Below, one piece after another: positions 4,858-7,867 of a stretch of 7,867 nt of DNA; positions within the stretch are counted from its first letter, which is position 1; the number at the start of each line of letters is the position of its first letter. The notes beneath the pieces are model-generated. The model was given only the letters and a program-made list of their open reading frames with translations. It did not search any database and was not told where the DNA came from. The stretch is from Actinomycetota bacterium (GTDB lineage Bacteria > Actinomycetota > Thermoleophilia > Solirubrobacterales > 70-9). The position numbers and the translations under genes were made by a program. The DNA lies in NCBI GenBank assembly GCA_018268695.1, contig JAFDWD010000345.1:1-7867 (forward strand), given 5' to 3'.

Positions 4858-6906
4858 ATGGAGAGCGCAACGCACCCACAACCACGTTCCTGGAAATCGA
4901 CCCGCCTCAGCGATCGGCTGCGTGCGGTGCCGCTGCCGCGGCCCGAGCTCGCCGTCCTGCTCGTCGTCGCGGCGCTGCTCTACCTCTGGGCGCTGAGCAA
5001 GAACGGCTGGGCGAACGACTACTACAGCGCCGCGGTCCGCTCGATGGCCGGCAGCTGGCACGACTTCCTGTACGGCTCCTTCGACGCGAAGGGGCTGATG
5101 ACCGTCGACAAGCCGCCGCTCGCCCTCTGGGTCGAGGCGCTCTCGGTCAAACTCTTCGGCTTCAACTCCTTGGCGATCCTGGTGCCGCAGGCGCTGATGG
5201 GCGTCGCCTCGGTCGGCCTCCTCTACGACCTGACGCGGCGGCGTTGGGGGCGGGCCGCGGGTGCGCTGGCCGGCCTCGCGCTGGCGCTGACCCCGGTGGT
5301 CGTCGCGGTTTCCCGGCACAACAACCCCGACGCCCTGCTGGTCCTCTGCGGCGTCGGCGCGCTCTGGTGCTTCGTCCGGGCGCTGGAGAACGGCGCCACC
5401 AAGTGGCTCGTCGCGGCGGGCGTCTGCGTCGGCCTCGGCTTCGAGACGAAGATGGGGGCCGCGCTGATGGTCCTTCCCGGCATGGCGCTGGCCTGGCTCT
5501 GGGTGGCGCCTCGCGGGCGCCTCGTCGCGGCGCGGCAGCTCGCCATCGCGGGCGTCGCGCTGCTCGCCGTCGCGCTCGCCTGGCCGGTCCTCGTCTGGCT
5601 CACGCCGGCGGCGAGCCGACCCTGGATCTCGGGCACCAACGACAACTCGATCTGGTCGCTGATCTGGGAATACAACGGCTTCGGGCGGCTCGAAGGGCAG
5701 ACCGGAGGGCCGGCTTCGTTCGGCGGCGCCGGGGGCGGGCCCTTCGGCGGTGCGACCGGCGTCTTCCGCCTCCTCAACGAAAGCCTCGGCGGCCAGGCGG
5801 GCTGGTTGCTCGGCGTCGCGACGGTCGGCGGGGTCGGGATCGCGGCCTTGTCGAAGCTGCGCCGCACCGACCCCCGGACCGGCTGGATCATCGCGGTCGG
5901 CGGGGCCTTTGCCGTGACCGCGATCGCCTTCAGCTTCGCCGGCGGGATCTTCCACCCGTACTACACGTCCCTGCTCGCGCCCTTCGCGGCCGCCCTGTTC
6001 GGCGCGACGTTCGCGCAGGCCCGGGACGGCGGCCACGCGGGACGGATCCTCGGCGCGGTCGCGATCGGCGCCGGGGCGATCGTCGAGCTCGTAGTCATTG
6101 GCAACAGCGCGCCGGACCTCGATTGGCTCGTCCCGCTGCTGGTGATCGTCTCGGTCGCGGCGGCCGGCGCTTTGCTCTTCGCCGAGCACATCGCGGGCAG
6201 CATCAAGGGTGCGCGGTCGACGAAGGTGAAGACGGCCCGCGTCCGCCTGGCGGCGCTCGCCTGCGGCCTCGCCATCCTCCTCGTCGGTCCGGCGATCTGG
6301 TCGGTCGAGACCCTCGGCCACCCGACCAGCGGCACCTTCCCGGCCGGCGGGCCCGAATCGGCGTCGATGATGGGCGGCCCCGGCGGCATGGGGGGTCCTC
6401 CGGGCGGAAGCGTTCGTACTTCTGCTCGCATGGGATCCAAAAGTACGAACGCAGTGGGGCAGCTCTTCGGTGAAGGCATGGGCGGTCCGCCTTCCATGGG
6501 CGGCGCTCCTTCCGTGGGCGGCGGCGGGATGTTCGGCGGCGAAGACCTGACCTCGGTCCTCGAATACACCGAAGCCCACGGCGGCGGGACGATCGCGGTC
6601 GACAGCCAGTCGGGCGCCGCCGCCTCGATCATCGAAGACGGCGCCGAAGTCGCGGGCATCGGTGGCTTCTCCGGCAAAGAGTCCTCGGTCAGCGTCGAGT
6701 GGCTCGAAGAAAGGATCGAATCCGGCGCGATCAAGTGGATCTACACGAGCGGTCTCGGTGGAACCACCGGCGGGTTTGGCGGTGGCCCCATGTCGGGCGG
6801 CGGCGACACGCGCACCGGCTCGGAATCGGCGATCGACACCGTGGTCAAGTCGTGCACGAAGGTCAGCGCGGTGGAAGGGAGCGGAACGCTCTACAAGTGC
6901 GGTTAG
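4858..6906 (+). CDS. GT39 (ArnT/YkcB-like) polyprenyl-phosphate-sugar-dependent membrane glycosyltransferase
   Basis: A 682-residue GT-C protein. A short basic N-terminus leads into helix 1 (about 30-46). The first extracytoplasmic loop has NDYYSAAVRSM (53-63), whose D54 is in the usual catalytic-acid position of this superfamily. MTVDKPPLALW (81-91), the ArnT-type DKPPL block, and SRHNNPDALL (152-161) follow. Other blocks are FETKMGAALMVLPG (195-208), EYNGFGRLEGQTGG (271-284) and HPYYTSLLAP (366-375). About ten to twelve helices extend to residue ~481. A Gly/Met/Pro-rich linker (about 492-560) follows, then a soluble C-terminal domain (562-682) with IGGFSGKESSVSVEWLEERI and two cysteines (C666, C681). 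By family knowledge it transfers a sugar from a polyprenyl-phosphate carrier to an extracytoplasmic acceptor, which is unknown here. ATG 4858 was chosen because earlier in-frame codons lie in the kinase gene and hairpin. The linker holds a palindromic insertion (see 6410-6452). SDR follows after 9 nt. Confidence 0.9.
   Translation: MESATHPQPRSWKSTRLSDRLRAVPLPRPELAVLLVVAALLYLWALSKNGWANDYYSAAVRSMAGSWHDFLYGSFDAKGLMTVDKPPLALWVEALSVKLFGFNSLAILVPQALMGVASVGLLYDLTRRRWGRAAGALAGLALALTPVVVAVSRHNNPDALLVLCGVGALWCFVRALENGATKWLVAAGVCVGLGFETKMGAALMVLPGMALAWLWVAPRGRLVAARQLAIAGVALLAVALAWPVLVWLTPAASRPWISGTNDNSIWSLIWEYNGFGRLEGQTGGPASFGGAGGGPFGGATGVFRLLNESLGGQAGWLLGVATVGGVGIAALSKLRRTDPRTGWIIAVGGAFAVTAIAFSFAGGIFHPYYTSLLAPFAAALFGATFAQARDGGHAGRILGAVAIGAGAIVELVVIGNSAPDLDWLVPLLVIVSVAAAGALLFAEHIAGSIKGARSTKVKTARVRLAALACGLAILLVGPAIWSVETLGHPTSGTFPAGGPESASMMGGPGGMGGPPGGSVRTSARMGSKSTNAVGQLFGEGMGGPPSMGGAPSVGGGGMFGGEDLTSVLEYTEAHGGGTIAVDSQSGAAASIIEDGAEVAGIGGFSGKESSVSVEWLEERIESGAIKWIYTSGLGGTTGGFGGGPMSGGGDTRTGSESAIDTVVKSCTKVSAVEGSGTLYKCG
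6410..6452 (+). repeat. 43-nt palindromic element inserted in frame in the GT39 gene
   Basis: Perfect 12-bp inverted arms, GCGTTCGTACTT (6410-6421) and AAGTACGAACGC (6441-6452), enclose a 19-nt loop with a GGATCC hexamer. The element is far less GC-rich than its surroundings. It encodes residues 518-532 (SVRTSARMGSKSTNA) with five consecutive T-ending codons (519-523: GTT, CGT, ACT, TCT, GCT) plus GGA, AAA, AGT and GCA. Neighbouring codons almost all end in G or C. The peptide interrupts a Gly/Met/Pro-rich linker. No second copy occurs in the window, so dispersed-repeat status is inferred. Confidence 0.72.
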
Positions 6907-6915
6907 GGTGAGCGC

Positions 6916-7713
6916 ATGTCGATGCAGCCCAAGGTTGCGCTCGTCACCGGGGCCTCGAGCGGGATCGGCGCCGCCACCGTGCGGCGCCTCGCCCGCGACC
7001 CGGGAATCGAGCTGGTCCTCGTCGCCCGCCGCGAGGACCGGCTCGCCGAGCTGGCTCCGTCACTGCCCTGCCCCGCGACCTGGATCGCCGTCGACCTCAC
7101 CGACGAGGACGCCCCGGCCAAGGTCCTCGCCCACGTCGAAGCGCACCATAGCCAGCTCGACCTCCTCGTCAACAACGCCGGTGCCGCCTGGCGAGGGACC
7201 TTCGGCGAGACCGGTTGGGCCAACGTCCACCGCCACATGGAGCTGAACTTCGACGCCGTCGTCCGCCTCACCGAGGCGCTCCTGCCCCTCCTGCGCCGCT
7301 CGGCCCCGAGCGCGATCGTCAACGTCGCCAGCACCGCGGGCCGCATCAGCCGCGCCAACTCAGGCGCCTACTCGGCGAGCAAGTTCGCCCTCGCCGGCTG
7401 GACCGACGCCCTCGCCCTGGAGGAGGCCCCGCATGGCGTCCACGTCGGCATGGTCCTGCCCGGCTTCGTCCCCACCGAGGGCTTCCCCCAGGCCGAGCTA
7501 CGCCAGAAAGCCGTGACCCGCCTGATTCTCTCGAGCCCCGAGAAGGTCGCCGAGGCGATCTACGAGGTCGGCCCCGGCGGCAAGTCCGAGCGCTACGTCC
7601 CGCGCCCCTACGCCCTCGCCGCCTACCTCCGCATCCTCACGCCCCGCCTCGTCCGCCGTGTCCTCGGCGGCGGCGCCGGCTCGACGTTCACCCCGTCCAC
7701 GCCCCGTCGTTAG
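6916..7713 (+). CDS. SDR family NAD(P)-dependent oxidoreductase
   Basis: A 265-residue classical short-chain dehydrogenase/reductase of normal length. It has the nucleotide-binding TGASSGIG (11-18), the NNAG block (86-89), N111, and the catalytic S139 with YSASK (Y152, K156). LPG at 181-183 follows the usual late strand. Arginines just after strand 2 (VARRED, R38/R39) favour NADP(H) over NAD(H). This is a cytosolic enzyme; the substrate cannot be deduced, since this subfamily covers many ketones, alcohols and lipid intermediates. The ATG at 6916 has AGGGTG about 7 nt upstream. It starts 9 nt after the GT39 stop and ends 10 nt before the elongation factor P start, so the three are probably co-transcribed. 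A second in-frame ATG at 6922 is less likely. No catalytic residue is missing. Whether it takes part in sugar or lipid modification with GT39 is unknown. Confidence 0.92.
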   Translation: MSMQPKVALVTGASSGIGAATVRRLARDPGIELVLVARREDRLAELAPSLPCPATWIAVDLTDEDAPAKVLAHVEAHHSQLDLLVNNAGAAWRGTFGETGWANVHRHMELNFDAVVRLTEALLPLLRRSAPSAIVNVASTAGRISRANSGAYSASKFALAGWTDALALEEAPHGVHVGMVLPGFVPTEGFPQAELRQKAVTRLILSSPEKVAEAIYEVGPGGKSERYVPRPYALAAYLRILTPRLVRRVLGGGAGSTFTPSTPRR

Positions 7714-7723
7714 AGTCCGCGAT

Positions 7724-7867
7724 ATGACGGTGAGCACGAATCAATTCCGCAACGGGTCCCACATCGAGATCGACGGCAAGATCTGGAAGATCGTCGAGTT
7801 CCAGCACGTCAAGCCGGGCAAGGGCGGCGCCTTCGTGCGCACGAAACTGCGCCGCATCGAGGACGGC
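7724..7867 (+). CDS. efp: Elongation factor P, N-terminal fragment
   Basis: The first 48 codons are present; the gene continues past the right edge. After [19 protein letters not shown] the protein reads [19 protein letters not shown], then [10 protein letters not shown]. The block [18 protein letters not shown] is diagnostic of the EF-P KOW-like first domain. The lysine in KPGKG lies at the tip loop modified in some bacteria. EF-P binds the ribosome between the P and E sites and relieves stalling at proline runs. The start could be ATG 7724 or the in-frame GTG 7730; the latter gives MSTNQF, the more usual EF-P N-terminus. No strong Shine-Dalgarno sequence supports either. It lies 10 nt after the SDR stop on the same strand. 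Confidence 0.93.
   Translation, partial: MTVSTNQFRNGSHIEIDGKIWKIVEFQHVKPGKGGAFVRTKLRRIEDG

Noticed and set aside
3255..4859. Long minus-strand open frame opposite the kinase
   Set aside because: High GC gives long spurious open frames. The translation is Arg/Gly/Asp-rich with no domain pattern, while the plus strand encodes a complete kinase.
4744..6579. Long minus-strand open frame opposite GT39
   Set aside because: It is an antisense shadow, highly charged and without recognisable motifs.
1..7867. tRNA, rRNA, CRISPR array, transposase, phage or toxin-antitoxin genes
   Set aside because: No cloverleaf, regularly spaced repeat or mobile-element protein motif was seen on either strand.

Overview
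This 7.9 kb window is GC-rich (about 70% by eye) and densely coded. Genes are a few tens of bases apart or overlap. GC-rich third codon positions, a GT2–GtrA fusion and an ArnT/YkcB-like GT39 protein suggest a high-GC actinobacterium. Thermoleophilia/Solirubrobacterales is my best guess, but no marker gene proves it.

Layout. The left part reads on the minus strand. From its promoter side it holds a bifunctional polyprenyl-phosphate glycosyltransferase/GtrA flippase (1330-2523), an LtrA-family membrane protein overlapping its 3' end (146-1405), and the first 35 codons of a probable M42 aminopeptidase (1-107). A 118-bp divergent intergenic region (2524-2641) separates this from the plus-strand genes. 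These are an OmpR-type response regulator (2642-3349), its overlapping sensor histidine kinase (3324-4775), a GT39 (ArnT/YkcB-like) membrane glycosyltransferase (4858-6906), an SDR oxidoreductase (6916-7713) and the start of elongation factor P (7724-7867, cut by the window end).

How the genes work together. The GT2 domain would load a sugar onto a polyprenyl phosphate in the cytoplasm. The fused GtrA domain would help move it across the membrane. The GT39 protein would transfer the sugar to an unknown acceptor outside the cell. The two-component system between these two genes probably controls them. An 18-bp motif, TCYCAGGA-N4-C-N2-AGG, occurs upstream of the response regulator, the GT39 gene and (on the minus strand) the GT2-GtrA gene. 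In the first two cases it ends exactly 21 bases before the start codon. A strong hairpin at the kinase stop codon separates the kinase from the GT39 unit.

The most unusual local structure is a 43-nt palindromic element (perfect 12-bp arms) inside the GT39 coding sequence. It adds an in-frame stretch of A/T-ending codons to a Gly/Met-rich linker and looks like a small inserted repeat. No tRNA, rRNA, CRISPR array, transposase or prophage gene was seen.
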